DNA of 64,000 nucleotides. It comes from JBBSUQ01 sp964389755. Its GTDB lineage: Bacteria > Bacteroidota > Bacteroidia > Flavobacteriales_D > Crocinitomicaceae. Positions 9,506 to 18,646 of this stretch are shown here, piece after piece (the first letter of the stretch is position 1; the number at the start of each line of letters is the position of its first letter). The position numbers and the translations under genes were made by a program. The notes under the pieces were generated by a model that worked only from the letters and a program-made list of their open reading frames with translations, did not search any database and was not told the DNA's origin. The DNA lies in assembly GCA_964389755.1 (NCBI GenBank), contig CAYMEW010000001.1, positions 134,848 through 198,847 of the forward strand, written 5' to 3'.

Positions 9506-9513
9506 CAAAATTA
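9506..9513 (-). promoter_or_regulatory. Bacteroidota -7 promoter element of hemL
   Basis: TAATTTTG, exact match to TAnnTTTG, ending 13 bp before the hemL start. No clear -33 TTTG was seen. Confidence 0.55.
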
Positions 9514-9561
9514 AGAATAATAAGGCGCTTTTTTCAGTTGAGACGAGACAAGTTTGTACGG

Positions 9562-9596
9562 AAAACCGCAACCCTGACCTTCTGAATTGCGGTTTT
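9562..9596. promoter_or_regulatory. Inverted repeat between divergent hemL and lipoprotein genes
   Basis: AAAACCGCAA and TTGCGGTTTT form a 10-bp perfect stem with a 15-base loop, midway between the two divergent genes. It could be an operator or a transcribed hairpin. One such repeat could arise by chance in 64 kb. Confidence 0.35.
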
Positions 9597-9635
9597 ACGT
9601 TTTCAAAAGCGCCGATTCCGTCGTAGCTTGGCGCT

Positions 9636-10280
9636 ATGTTAAAACATGTTTCGATTTTCGTACTGCTAATTATACTGACCACGGCATGCAGCCTTCAAAA
9701 AAGACATTACAGAAAAGGTTTTCATATTTCCTGCCATTTTCCGCGCAAATCTATCCGTGAAACACCGCCACGTGAACAGCTGTCCGAACATGTGACAGAA
9801 ACTGCAAAACCACAAAGTTCGCTTGTCACGCATCGCCAGGCCGTAAAACCCGCGGAAAACATGACTCCGGTAATGCCCGATTCATTCGCATTCACAAAGA
9901 AAAAGTATCCGGATCATAACACGCGTGAAAAGCTGAAGTTTAATGAAAAACCGTCTGCTTCGAGTTCGATCCGTACCCAAGAAAGAGCTCCTCAAAAACA
10001 ACAACGAGATGCAGGCGACCAGTCTCAGGCAAAAGAGCGAGCGCGGGCAGCAAGCATAAAGGCCCTGTTCTTTTTTTTAGCACTTGCCGGCACCTGTATT
10101 CTGACTTTTTGCCTGATACCTGTGCTTATACAGGCTCAATTTTCAGCGTTAATAAACATAATAATAATCACTGGAGTAAGTATCCTTAGCACTTCATTTT
10201 TTATAGCTATGGTCGCCTATGCTATAATTGCTCTGTATAACCTGCTTGTATCGCGGGGAGTTATTCGGAAGAAATTTTGA
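9636..10280 (+). CDS. Lipoprotein with QKR-Y-x-x-GF motif and two C-terminal membrane segments
   Basis: The 214-residue protein begins with a lipoprotein signal (MLKHVSIFVLLIILTTAC) with Cys18 as the predicted lipidation site, directly followed by SLQKRHYRKGFHIS. A similar Ser-x-Gln-Lys-Arg...Gly-Phe/Tyr-His segment after the lipid cysteine recurs in Bacteroidota membrane proteins of unknown function. A polar, probably disordered stretch (about 40-140) leads to two hydrophobic helices (about 147-172 and 176-205). The gene is more AT-rich at its 3' end than its neighbours. Function unknown. It stands alone, divergent from hemL. Confidence 0.7.
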   Translation: MLKHVSIFVLLIILTTACSLQKRHYRKGFHISCHFPRKSIRETPPREQLSEHVTETAKPQSSLVTHRQAVKPAENMTPVMPDSFAFTKKKYPDHNTREKLKFNEKPSASSSIRTQERAPQKQQRDAGDQSQAKERARAASIKALFFFLALAGTCILTFCLIPVLIQAQFSALINIIIITGVSILSTSFFIAMVAYAIIALYNLLVSRGVIRKKF

Positions 10281-10401
10281 ATGGAGTTTCCATGGTGTTT
10301 TTAGAAAAGTTACGCACTGGCAATTCATTGTTAGCATTTCGCTTTTTCATTAGCCTCAAGGAATCTCGAAACATTTGAATTCGCTTCTTTGTTACTAATC
10401 C

Positions 10402-11403
10402 ATGCCGCGCAACCCGCTTCTTCGTTTTACCCCTCAGGGAATTTACTGCAAACAGGCGGATATTTACATCGATCCGTGGAAACCGGTGCGCCGGGCAATT
10501 ATTACACACGGACATGCCGACCATGCCCGCCGCGGAAACGGTGCTTACCTCGCCCATCGCTTTACGTGTGAAATTCTCAGGGTCCGGCTCGGTCCGGCCG
10601 ATTACGTATCGTTCGAATACGGTGATTCCGTCCTGATCAACGGCGTTCGCTTTTCGTTTTATCCGGCCGGTCATTTATTGGGAAGCGCACAGATCCGGGT
10701 AGAATATAAGGGCGAAGTGTGGGTGGTAACGGGTGATTACAAAGTGGAGAACGACGGCTTATGCGAACCGTGGGAACCCTTGCAATGTCATACACTTATT
10801 ACGGAATGTACTTTCGGGCTTCCGGTTTACCACTGGAAAGCTCAGGACGAAGTCCGTGGTGAAATGACGGAATGGATCAGCCGGAACCGCGAGGCGGGGA
10901 AAAACAGTATTTTACTCGGTTATTCACTCGGGAAAGCACAACGGATCCTGCACATGCTCAGCCACGAAACCGACCCGATCTATTGCCACGGAGCGGTCGA
11001 AAACATGAACGAGGTGCATCGCAGGTGCGGACTGATACTTCCCCCGACTTTACGTGTTTCGGATGAAAAAGCCAAAAAGAAACCGGAAAACGCCATCGTG
11101 GTGGCTCCGCCATCGGCTATCGGTACGCCATGGCTCAACCGGTTTCGTCCGTACGCAACAGCCATGGCTTCCGGATGGATGACCCTGCGCGGAGCCCGCC
11201 GGAGAAGGGCCGCTGACAAAGGACTCGTCTTATCCGATCACGTGGACTGGCCCGGTCTGCACGAAGTTATGTCACTTTGCAAACCCGAACAGGTGATCTG
11301 TACGCACGGGTACACCGAAATATTTGCCGATTACCTGCGATCCAGGGGAATGAATGCACATGCGGAAAAAACCTTTTTTGACGCTGAAAACGACGAGGAA
11401 TGA
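10402..11403 (+). CDS. Ligase-associated DNA damage response exonuclease (metallo-beta-lactamase fold)
   Basis: First gene of a four-gene repair operon. The 333-residue protein starts RFTPQGIYCKQADIYIDP and carries the metallo-beta-lactamase metal motif HGHADH (residues 36-41). Downstream it keeps YPAGHLLGSAQ and the C-terminal SDHVDWPGL and CTHGY, as in the mRNA-processing/DNA-repair (SNM1/Artemis-like) branch. The family name comes from its constant linkage with an ATP-dependent ligase and an Lhr-type helicase; nuclease action on DNA ends is the accepted inference. Its stop overlaps the ligase start in ATGA, so translation is probably coupled. Confidence 0.92.
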   Translation: MPRNPLLRFTPQGIYCKQADIYIDPWKPVRRAIITHGHADHARRGNGAYLAHRFTCEILRVRLGPADYVSFEYGDSVLINGVRFSFYPAGHLLGSAQIRVEYKGEVWVVTGDYKVENDGLCEPWEPLQCHTLITECTFGLPVYHWKAQDEVRGEMTEWISRNREAGKNSILLGYSLGKAQRILHMLSHETDPIYCHGAVENMNEVHRRCGLILPPTLRVSDEKAKKKPENAIVVAPPSAIGTPWLNRFRPYATAMASGWMTLRGARRRRAADKGLVLSDHVDWPGLHEVMSLCKPEQVICTHGYTEIFADYLRSRGMNAHAEKTFFDAENDEE

Positions 11404-13010
11404 AACGCTTTGCCAAACTCTTCCAGCAACTCGATGAAACGAACAAGACGAACCTGAAGGTTGCGGCCATGGCTGACTATTTTCGGGAGGCGCCACCGGA
11501 AGACCGCGTCTGGGCAATTGCGCTGATGAGTTCCCGCAGGCCGCCACGACCTGTTAAAACGCCCTTGCTTCGACAATGGGCTTCCGAGGCGGCAACGATT
11601 CCCCTGTGGCTTTTTGAAGAATCGTATCACGTGGTTGGGGACCTCGCAGAAACAATTGCCTTACTGACCGGAGACAGTTCCGATGAAGAACATGCTTCCG
11701 ATGAACAAACACTCAGCGAGTGGATGCAGCTCATACTTCGCCTGCGCAAGATGCCGGAAGAAGAGCAACACGAAACCCTGCTCGAAGCATGGAGCGTGCT
11801 CGGCTATCGCGAAAACTTCGTGTTCAACAAACTGCTGACCGGTTCTTTCCGGGTTGGCGTTAGCCGCAAACTCATGACTCGCGCCCTGGCACAGGCCTTC
11901 GACCTCGAGGAAAATGCACTGGCACACCGCATCATGGGGAAATGGGATCCAACGGGAATAACTTTCGATGAACTCATCTTTGAGCACGATCACCGCGATA
12001 AAGCCTCACAGCCATATCCGTTTTACCTCGCATACAGTGTGGAGGACCGCAGTGAACCGATCACTCAAGAAGACCCCAACGACTGGCACGCCGAATGGAA
12101 ATGGGACGGCATCCGCGGGCAACTCGTTAAACGCAACGGGGAACTGTTCGTCTGGTCGCGCGGGGAAGAACTCGTTACCGACAAATATCCCGAATTTGAA
12201 GCATTTGCACCCGCTATTCCGGACGGAACCGTCCTGGACGGGGAGATCATGGCCTGGCAGGAAGATATGCCACTGAACTTTCATGCGCTTCAACAACGCA
12301 TCGGCCGGAAAACGCTCTCCCGGAAAATCCTCGAAGAAGTCCCCGTGGTATTCATGGCTTACGACCTCATCGAATGGAAGAGCGAGGACCTGCGGAGCAA
12401 TTCGCTTGAAAGCCGGAGAAAAAAACTGGAAGAACTGAATGAAAAGATTCAGTCCCCGAACCTGCTGCTTTCGCCGTCCATTCCGTTTGAGGCCTGGGAA
12501 GACCTGGAACTGCTGATCTCGGAAGCACGCGCACGTGCCTGTGAAGGCTTTATGCTCAAGCACGTCCGTTCGGAATACGAAGTGGGCCGCAAAAAAGGAA
12601 ACTGGTGGAAATGGAAAAGCGATCCCTTTACAATCGATGCGGTACTGACCTTTGCCATGCGCGGACACGGAAGACGTGCGAACCTCTACACCGATTATAC
12701 TTTCGGCCTCTGGCACGACGGTGAACTGGTCACTTTTGCCAAAGCCTATTCGGGACTTACCGATAAAGAATTCAACCAGGTGGACCGCTTTGTAAAACGG
12801 AATACCATCGAACGCTTCGGACCGGTGAGGCAGGTGACTCCCCAACTCGTTTTTGAACTCGCATTTGAAGGAATTGCACTTTCCAAACGCCATAAGTCGG
12901 GCGTGGCCGTACGTTTTCCGCGGATCATTCGCTGGCGGCACGATAAAAAACCGGAAGATGCCAATACACTGGATGATCTCATCGCACTCATCCCTAAAAA
13001 TGTGGAATGA
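11400..13010 (+). CDS. ATP-dependent DNA ligase (ligase-associated repair operon)
   Basis: Seals DNA nicks using ATP. The 536-residue protein has an N-terminal helical domain (about 1-200), then the nucleotidyltransferase domain with the adenylated lysine K234 in EWKWDGIRG (motif KxDG). Next come VLDGEIMAW, the motif EGFMLKH (second Lys region) and NWWKWKSDPFTIDAVL, then an OB-fold C-terminus. It is an accessory ligase; the NAD-dependent housekeeping ligase LigA is not in this window. It lies second in the operon, overlapping the exonuclease gene by 4 bp. The helicase gene follows after 99 bp. Confidence 0.95.
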   Translation: MKRFAKLFQQLDETNKTNLKVAAMADYFREAPPEDRVWAIALMSSRRPPRPVKTPLLRQWASEAATIPLWLFEESYHVVGDLAETIALLTGDSSDEEHASDEQTLSEWMQLILRLRKMPEEEQHETLLEAWSVLGYRENFVFNKLLTGSFRVGVSRKLMTRALAQAFDLEENALAHRIMGKWDPTGITFDELIFEHDHRDKASQPYPFYLAYSVEDRSEPITQEDPNDWHAEWKWDGIRGQLVKRNGELFVWSRGEELVTDKYPEFEAFAPAIPDGTVLDGEIMAWQEDMPLNFHALQQRIGRKTLSRKILEEVPVVFMAYDLIEWKSEDLRSNSLESRRKKLEELNEKIQSPNLLLSPSIPFEAWEDLELLISEARARACEGFMLKHVRSEYEVGRKKGNWWKWKSDPFTIDAVLTFAMRGHGRRANLYTDYTFGLWHDGELVTFAKAYSGLTDKEFNQVDRFVKRNTIERFGPVRQVTPQLVFELAFEGIALSKRHKSGVAVRFPRIIRWRHDKKPEDANTLDDLIALIPKNVE

Positions 13011-13109
13011 ATAGTTCACGGCGCAGTATTCGAAACGGTCTGCTGAAATTTTTTATCCCGAAAACGATCATTCGAATGGTTTCCGATGTTGTACAATTAA
13101 AATCACTTT

Positions 13110-15533
13110 GTGAAGGTGGCAGATCTGTTACGTACGGGTAAAAAATGGTTCGGTGATCGTGGCTGGAAGGTCCGTCCGTTCCAGGAAGAAACCTGGCGCT
13201 ATGTGCTCGACGGGGAAAGCGGCCTGTTGAATGCTCCTACCGGTTCCGGGAAAACACTGGCCCTGTTCACACCGATCCTGTTGCGCGAAATGAACGCCTT
13301 GCAGGCCAATGAACTCGTTGCACTTTGGATTACGCCGCTTCGTTCACTTGCCAAAGAAATTGCAGGTGCTACCGAAGCATTTGCCCGGGAAAACAAGGTC
13401 GACATCCGCGTGGAGATCCGAAACGGGGACACGAGCGGCTCGGTGCGTAAGCGCCAAAAGGAAAAACCGCCTTTTATGCTCGTGATCACCCCGGAAAGCC
13501 TGCACCTCTTGCTTTCGTATCGGGATTCCGACCGTATTTTCAGGCAACTTCGTTATGTGGTCGTAGACGAATGGCACGAATTGCTGGGAACCAAGCGTGG
13601 CGTTCAGACCGAACTCGCACTTTCTTTTCTGCGCACGCAAAACCCGAACCTCATCACCTGGGGAATTTCGGCCACCATCGGGAACCTGGCACAGGCCACG
13701 GAAATCTTAATGGGAAAGCCCGGAGATCATCCCGTGGTTCGCGATGCAAGCCCGAAGAAGATCCGCGTTACAACCCTGCTCCCGGAGACTTTTAGTATTT
13801 TTTCCTGGGCCGGACATCTCGGAACACGGTTACTGCCCGAAGTAACTCAGACCATTCAAAAGCATCGAAGTACGCTCATTTTTACAAATACGCGCTCGCA
13901 GTGCGAGGCCTGGTACCGTCACCTGATCGAAGCATCTCCCGATCTGGCCGGCTTGCTGGCGCTCCACCACGGATCGCTTGACAAGGAAATTCGCCTGTGG
14001 GTCGAAAATGCCTTGAAGGCCGGGAAACTGAAAGCCGTTGTGTGTACTTCTTCCCTCGATCTCGGCGTGGATTTCCCGGAAGTGGATGCCGTGATCCAGA
14101 TCGGCGGAGCCAAAGGTGTCGCGCGTTTTTTACAACGGGCAGGACGCAGCGGGCATCAACCGGACGGAACCAGCCAGATTTATTTCGTGCCGACGCATGC
14201 CCTGGAGATCATCGAAGGTGCGGCCTTGAAAGATGCGATCGAAGACCAGGATGTGGAAGACCGCCCGCCGCGTGTGCTTTCGTACGACGTACTCGTGCAG
14301 TTTGTGGTAACCGTTGCGCTCACCGGGCGCTTTACACCGGAGGACATTTACCAGATGGCTAAAAACACCTATGCGTACCAGCTGATCGAACCGGACGAAT
14401 GGAAATGGATCCTGAATTTTGTGATCTACGGTTCGCAAACCCTCGCGCGCTATGACGAATACAAAAAAGTAAGCCTGGACGATAAGCGTTTGTTAACGGT
14501 TAACAGCCGACGGATCGCGTTGTGGCATCGCATGAATATCGGTACGATCGTCAGTGACGACATGCTTCCCGTTAAATTCTTAAGGGGCGGACACCTCGGA
14601 CATATCGAAGAATGGTTTATTTCAAAGATCAAACCGGGTGATTCTTTTTTCTTTGCCGGAAGAATGCTTGAACTGGTGCGCATCCACCAGATGCAGGTAC
14701 AGGTGCGTTTGTCGCGCTCAAAGGAAGGACGGATCCCGGGCTGGCTCGGCGGACGATTGCCGCTTTCTTCCAGACTCGGGGCGCATATCCGCAACCAGCT
14801 TTCCATCCCGGAATCCGATTACCGCGAAGAACAGCATTTTTTAAAAGCACTTTTTGAAGAGCAAAATAAACGTTCGCGCGTGCCGGACGAACACGAACTG
14901 CTCTTTGAATTCGCACAAACACGGGAAGGGTATCACCTGTTCTGTTATCCCTTTGAGGGACGTTTCGTACACGAAGCCATGTCCAGCCTGCTCGCGTATC
15001 GCATCGGACTTTTGGAGCCCATCAGTTTCAGCATGGCCTTCAACGATTATGGGTTTGAATTACTTTCTCCCACGCCTTTCGATCCGCAGCTGATCTTCGA
15101 CAACAACCTGTTTACTTCGCAGGACCTGCTCCAGGACCTGGTAGCGAGCCTCAATGCCGGGGAAATGGCCAAACGGAAGTTCCGGGACATCGCCGTGATC
15201 GCGGGAATGGTTTACCAGGGACTCTACGGACACAACAAGAAAAGCAAGCACCTCCAGGCTTCCACGGAATTACTTTTTTCCATTTTCAGAGACCACGAAC
15301 CCGGGAATTTGCTGTATCGCCAGGCTTATACCGAAACATTCGAAGAAGCGATGGAAGAACAGCGCTTACGGCAGGCACTCGACAGCATTGCCGGCAAAGA
15401 GATCCTTTTTATGCGCTGCGACAAGCCGTCTCCCTTCGCGTTTCCGATACTCGCAGACCGGCTCCGGGCCTCCCTTTCTTCCGAAAAACTCGAACAACGG
15501 CTCGAACGACTTGTTAAACAGTTCAGCAAATGA
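13110..15533 (+). CDS. Ligase-associated DNA damage response DEXH box helicase (Lhr-type)
   Basis: Superfamily 2 helicase, 807 residues from a GTG start (13110). Walker A is APTGSGKT at 42-49 and Walker B is DEWH at 153-156. Later motifs include SATIGN, the helicase-C segments TLIFTNTRSQ, CTSSLDLGVDFPEVD and the arginine-finger motif QRAGRSGH. The C-terminal half matches the large Lhr-core extension. It is expected to remodel damaged DNA for the neighbouring nuclease, ligase and phosphoesterase. A 99-bp gap separates it from the ligase gene, the only real break in the operon. No better ATG start exists near the motifs. Confidence 0.94.
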   Translation: MKVADLLRTGKKWFGDRGWKVRPFQEETWRYVLDGESGLLNAPTGSGKTLALFTPILLREMNALQANELVALWITPLRSLAKEIAGATEAFARENKVDIRVEIRNGDTSGSVRKRQKEKPPFMLVITPESLHLLLSYRDSDRIFRQLRYVVVDEWHELLGTKRGVQTELALSFLRTQNPNLITWGISATIGNLAQATEILMGKPGDHPVVRDASPKKIRVTTLLPETFSIFSWAGHLGTRLLPEVTQTIQKHRSTLIFTNTRSQCEAWYRHLIEASPDLAGLLALHHGSLDKEIRLWVENALKAGKLKAVVCTSSLDLGVDFPEVDAVIQIGGAKGVARFLQRAGRSGHQPDGTSQIYFVPTHALEIIEGAALKDAIEDQDVEDRPPRVLSYDVLVQFVVTVALTGRFTPEDIYQMAKNTYAYQLIEPDEWKWILNFVIYGSQTLARYDEYKKVSLDDKRLLTVNSRRIALWHRMNIGTIVSDDMLPVKFLRGGHLGHIEEWFISKIKPGDSFFFAGRMLELVRIHQMQVQVRLSRSKEGRIPGWLGGRLPLSSRLGAHIRNQLSIPESDYREEQHFLKALFEEQNKRSRVPDEHELLFEFAQTREGYHLFCYPFEGRFVHEAMSSLLAYRIGLLEPISFSMAFNDYGFELLSPTPFDPQLIFDNNLFTSQDLLQDLVASLNAGEMAKRKFRDIAVIAGMVYQGLYGHNKKSKHLQASTELLFSIFRDHEPGNLLYRQAYTETFEEAMEEQRLRQALDSIAGKEILFMRCDKPSPFAFPILADRLRASLSSEKLEQRLERLVKQFSK

Positions 15534-16159
15534 TCATCGAATTTGGAAATACACGCTTACAACTGCTCCCGGAAAAAGGGATCTTCCTTCCCGAAGAAAA
15601 GTTACTGGTGATCGGTGATCTGCATTTTGGAAAAACAACCGAATTCAGGGAAGCCGGGTTTGCAATTCCCGCCAGTCTGCGGGAAGAAAATGCGAAGAAA
15701 CTCATTGAGATCATTCGGAAATACGCACCGCAAAAAGTACTTTTTCTCGGTGACCTCTTCCACGGAAAGTTCAATGAGGAATTTGAATATGTTGGCGCGC
15801 TGACAACCTACTTCTCCCGGATCGGTTTTGTGCTGACAACCGGGAACCATGAGAAACTTTCGGCAGAAGTATACCGGCAACTGGACCTCGAAGTTGTTCC
15901 GCACTACGATTGCGGGGCGATCCGTTTTCAGCATGAACCCGAAGACAACTCGACCTTTGTGGTTTCTGGTCACCTGCACCCGGCCGTTCGCCTGGAAGGT
16001 ATGGGTCGGCAGCGGCTAAATGTTCCTGTATTCGCTTTTCGCAAAAATCAATTGATTCTTCCGGCATTTGGGAGATTTACCGGGAACTATTACCTCGAAG
16101 CAAAGGAATGGGACCACCTGTATGCCGTGGGCAATGAGCGCGTTTACCGGTTAAAGTAA
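15530..16159 (+). CDS. pdeM: Ligase-associated DNA damage response endonuclease PdeM
   Basis: A calcineurin-like metallophosphoesterase of 209 residues. The metal motifs appear in order: GDLHFGK (D30, H32), LGDLFHGK, GNHEK and a C-terminal SGHLHP. The family PdeM is named from its place in this repair operon, where it is thought to hydrolyse phosphodiester bonds in damaged DNA. The ATG overlaps the helicase stop in ATGA, so the two are probably translated together. It closes the operon; its stop lies 31 bp from the convergent dehydrogenase gene. Confidence 0.93.
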   Translation: MIIEFGNTRLQLLPEKGIFLPEEKLLVIGDLHFGKTTEFREAGFAIPASLREENAKKLIEIIRKYAPQKVLFLGDLFHGKFNEEFEYVGALTTYFSRIGFVLTTGNHEKLSAEVYRQLDLEVVPHYDCGAIRFQHEPEDNSTFVVSGHLHPAVRLEGMGRQRLNVPVFAFRKNQLILPAFGRFTGNYYLEAKEWDHLYAVGNERVYRLK

Positions 16160-16190
16160 ATGCACTGTTTTCAGAAAGTCACTGTCCCCT

Positions 16191-17531
16191 TTATTCGGAT
16201 CGGACTTCCTCCTTTTCCGTGAATGAGATCCCCAGCGTTTCAAGTTCCGCGAGAACCGGTTCGTAGATCTCTTTTTCAACCGGGAGAATAACGCCTTTTT
16301 GCTTTAAGTCCCCTGACAGGATCATTTTCGCGGCAATTGCCACCGGAAGTCCGACCGTGTTACTCATTGCCGTATACGTCTGATCTTCCCCGATGCAAAC
16401 CATCGAAGAGGTGATCGCGTGACGCTTCCCGGCCTCATCGTCGTAGGTAAATTCATGGTACATGACCAGCATGTCTTTATCCTTTGGGGCCAGCGCCCAT
16501 TTTTTAACGAGGATCGATTCGAGCAACTGTGCCGGGCTGGCATCGGAAATACCGAGTTCTTCTTTATCGAACATTCCCAGCCACTCGAATTTGGAATACA
16601 GTTCTTTGTTTCCGCCCAGGTAAGTCATAAACTTCTCTTCGACAGTAGCCTGCGGGTTGTAGGGCAAAAACGCGTTGAGAAACGAACGGCGTGTTAAGGT
16701 CCGGGAGTTCTCCATTTTATAGGAATCGTCTGTCATTCCGAGGCTGACAAACACGTTCCAGGCTTCACAATAACCGGGTTTGCGGAGAGTTCCGCGGTAG
16801 ATCGTCGGAATTTCTTCGAGGTGATACGTTTTCCGATAACTTAGCGAATCGCGGTTGGCATATCCTTCAAAAGTACCCGTTCCGGGGATTTCGATCGTAT
16901 CCAGCCGTTCGAAAAGCCTGTTATACGGAATATACTTGTATTCATTCTCCTCGATAAAGCAGGCAGCGTGCCCCTGCCCGGCAAGCACCACGTTACGCGG
17001 GTTCCAGGTGAATTTATAATTCCAGGGATTATTGTCACTTTCGGGAGCGATCAGTCCGCCGCAAAACGATTTGAAGCTGTGAATCTTTCCGTTTCGCGAA
17101 CGGATCATATCGAGGATCTTCATCGCGCTCATGTGATCGATCCCGGGATCCACACCTACTTCATTGAGGATCGTGATCCCGGCATTCTGCGCTTCCGTAT
17201 CGAGCGCGCGCATTTCCGGGGAAACATAAGACGGCGTGATCAGGTTTTTGCGCAGTTCGATGCAATCTTTTGCGACTTCCACGTGAAAGCGGGCGGGGAG
17301 CATCGAGATCACCAGGTCCGCCTTTTCGAGTTCCGGGCGACGTTCTTCCGGATCGAGGGCATTGAAAGAAAGTGCCGTACCAAAAGGGTGATCCCCGATC
17401 TTGCGTTTTACGAGTTCCTGATCCCGGTCCACGACGTACACGTGCCAACCGCCACTTTCTGCATGTTGAAGCAAATAACGAATGAGTGAAGAAGCCGAAA
17501 GTCCTGCACCGAGGATCAAAATGGATTTCAT
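16191..17531 (-). CDS. Saccharopine dehydrogenase family protein
   Basis: A 446-residue NAD(P)-dependent oxidoreductase. It begins with a Rossmann motif (ILILGAGLSASSLIRYLL), has VDPGIDHMSAM near residue 130 and the C-terminal substrate region typical of Lys9/lysine-ketoglutarate-reductase-type proteins. In the saccharopine pathway such enzymes link lysine and 2-oxoglutarate through saccharopine. The window also encodes an ALDH7-type dehydrogenase (62286-63842) that would act on the semialdehyde product, supporting a lysine catabolic role, though the genes are far apart. Some family members act on carboxynorspermidine instead, so the substrate is uncertain. It is transcribed alone, with TATTTTTG at 17548-17555. 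Confidence 0.85.
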   Translation of the reverse strand: MKSILILGAGLSASSLIRYLLQHAESGGWHVYVVDRDQELVKRKIGDHPFGTALSFNALDPEERRPELEKADLVISMLPARFHVEVAKDCIELRKNLITPSYVSPEMRALDTEAQNAGITILNEVGVDPGIDHMSAMKILDMIRSRNGKIHSFKSFCGGLIAPESDNNPWNYKFTWNPRNVVLAGQGHAACFIEENEYKYIPYNRLFERLDTIEIPGTGTFEGYANRDSLSYRKTYHLEEIPTIYRGTLRKPGYCEAWNVFVSLGMTDDSYKMENSRTLTRRSFLNAFLPYNPQATVEEKFMTYLGGNKELYSKFEWLGMFDKEELGISDASPAQLLESILVKKWALAPKDKDMLVMYHEFTYDDEAGKRHAITSSMVCIGEDQTYTAMSNTVGLPVAIAAKMILSGDLKQKGVILPVEKEIYEPVLAELETLGISFTEKEEVRSE

Positions 17532-17547
17532 AACAAAAGTTTTTTCA

Positions 17548-17555
17548 CAAAAATA
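17548..17555 (-). promoter_or_regulatory. Bacteroidota -7 promoter element of the saccharopine dehydrogenase gene
   Basis: TATTTTTG, exact match to TAnnTTTG on the minus strand, 17 bp before the start codon. Confidence 0.55.
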
Positions 17556-17671
17556 ATTGGAATTGTTAATGTCCGGGGTCCATTTGCCAAGAAATCCGGC
17601 TACAAAGAGGTATCGTTTTACCAGGCAGGGATTTATATGTCAGTGCCTGTACAGGTCTCATTTAAATTGCA

Positions 17672-17679
17672 TATCTTTG
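17672..17679 (+). promoter_or_regulatory. Bacteroidota -7 promoter element of prs
   Basis: TATCTTTG followed by C, exact match to TAnnTTTG, 22 bp before the prs ATG. Confidence 0.65.
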
Positions 17680-17701
17680 CACCCTTAAAGCAAAAACCGG
17701 C

Positions 17702-18637
17702 ATGTCAATCGGAGTTAAAATATTTGCAGGAAGAGCATCGCATGAACTGGCCCAGCGCATCGCCAAATCTTACGGTGTATCGCTTGGGAACGTGAAAGTT
17801 ATGGATTTCAGTGACGGGGAGTTCCAGCCTTCCTTTGAAGAGACCGTACGCGGACAGGATGTATTCATCGTTCAGTCTACCATGCCTCCTGCAGATAACC
17901 TGTTCGAATTGTTGTTAATGGTGGATGCTGCGAAGCGTGCTTCGGCACGTAAGATCATTGCAGTAATCCCTTATTTCGGCTTTGCCCGCCAGGACCGTAA
18001 GGATAAACCGCGTGTTGCGATCGGGGCGAAACTCGTGGCAAACATGCTGATGGCAGCCGGTGTTGACCGCCTGATGACCATGGACCTGCATGCCGATCAG
18101 ATCCAGGGATTCTTTGAAGTGCCCGTGGATCACCTGTATGCTTCCACGATCTTTTACCCGGAACTGGACACGATGAACAACGGCAACCTCATCATGGCAG
18201 CGCCGGATGCGGGTGGTGCCAAGCGCGCCAACTCGTACGCTAAAAAGCTGGACACCGGACTGGCAATTTGCCACAAACACCGTAAAAAAGCAAACGAAGT
18301 TTCCGAAATGACCGTGATCGGGGATGTGGAAGGTAAAGATGTGATCCTCGTGGATGACATGTGTGACACCGCCGGTACGCTAACCAAAGCTGCCGATCTG
18401 TTCATGGAAAAAGGTGCCAAAAGCGTACGCGCTTTCTGTACTCATGCCGTGCTTTCCGGACCCGCTTACGAACGCATTGAAAAAAGCAGGCTGACAGAGT
18501 TAATCGTAACAGATACGATTCCATTGAAGCAGGAAAGCAGTAAGATCCGCGTATTGACTGTCGCGGAACTGTTCTCGGATGTTATCCGCAGAATGGTAAA
18601 CAACCAGTCTATCAGTTCGCATTTTATAATCTCATAA
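17702..18637 (+). CDS. prs: Ribose-phosphate pyrophosphokinase
   Basis: Makes PRPP from ribose 5-phosphate and ATP, the precursor for nucleotides, His, Trp and NAD. The 311-residue protein keeps the family motifs FSDGEFQPSF, FARQDRKDKPR, the divalent-cation/ribose site TMDLHADQIQGFF and the PRPP loop ILVDDMCDTAGTL. Length matches bacterial Prs. It has its own promoter element at 17672 and is followed after 9 bp by rplY, a pairing common in bacteria. Assignment is firm. Confidence 0.97.
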   Translation: MSIGVKIFAGRASHELAQRIAKSYGVSLGNVKVMDFSDGEFQPSFEETVRGQDVFIVQSTMPPADNLFELLLMVDAAKRASARKIIAVIPYFGFARQDRKDKPRVAIGAKLVANMLMAAGVDRLMTMDLHADQIQGFFEVPVDHLYASTIFYPELDTMNNGNLIMAAPDAGGAKRANSYAKKLDTGLAICHKHRKKANEVSEMTVIGDVEGKDVILVDDMCDTAGTLTKAADLFMEKGAKSVRAFCTHAVLSGPAYERIEKSRLTELIVTDTIPLKQESSKIRVLTVAELFSDVIRRMVNNQSISSHFIIS

Positions 18638-18646
18638 ATAAATCAA

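Noticed and set aside
10402..16159. The ligase/helicase/nuclease cluster as a phage defence island
   Set aside because: The four genes match the known ligase-associated DNA damage response set in order and content, and no defence or mobile gene is beside them.
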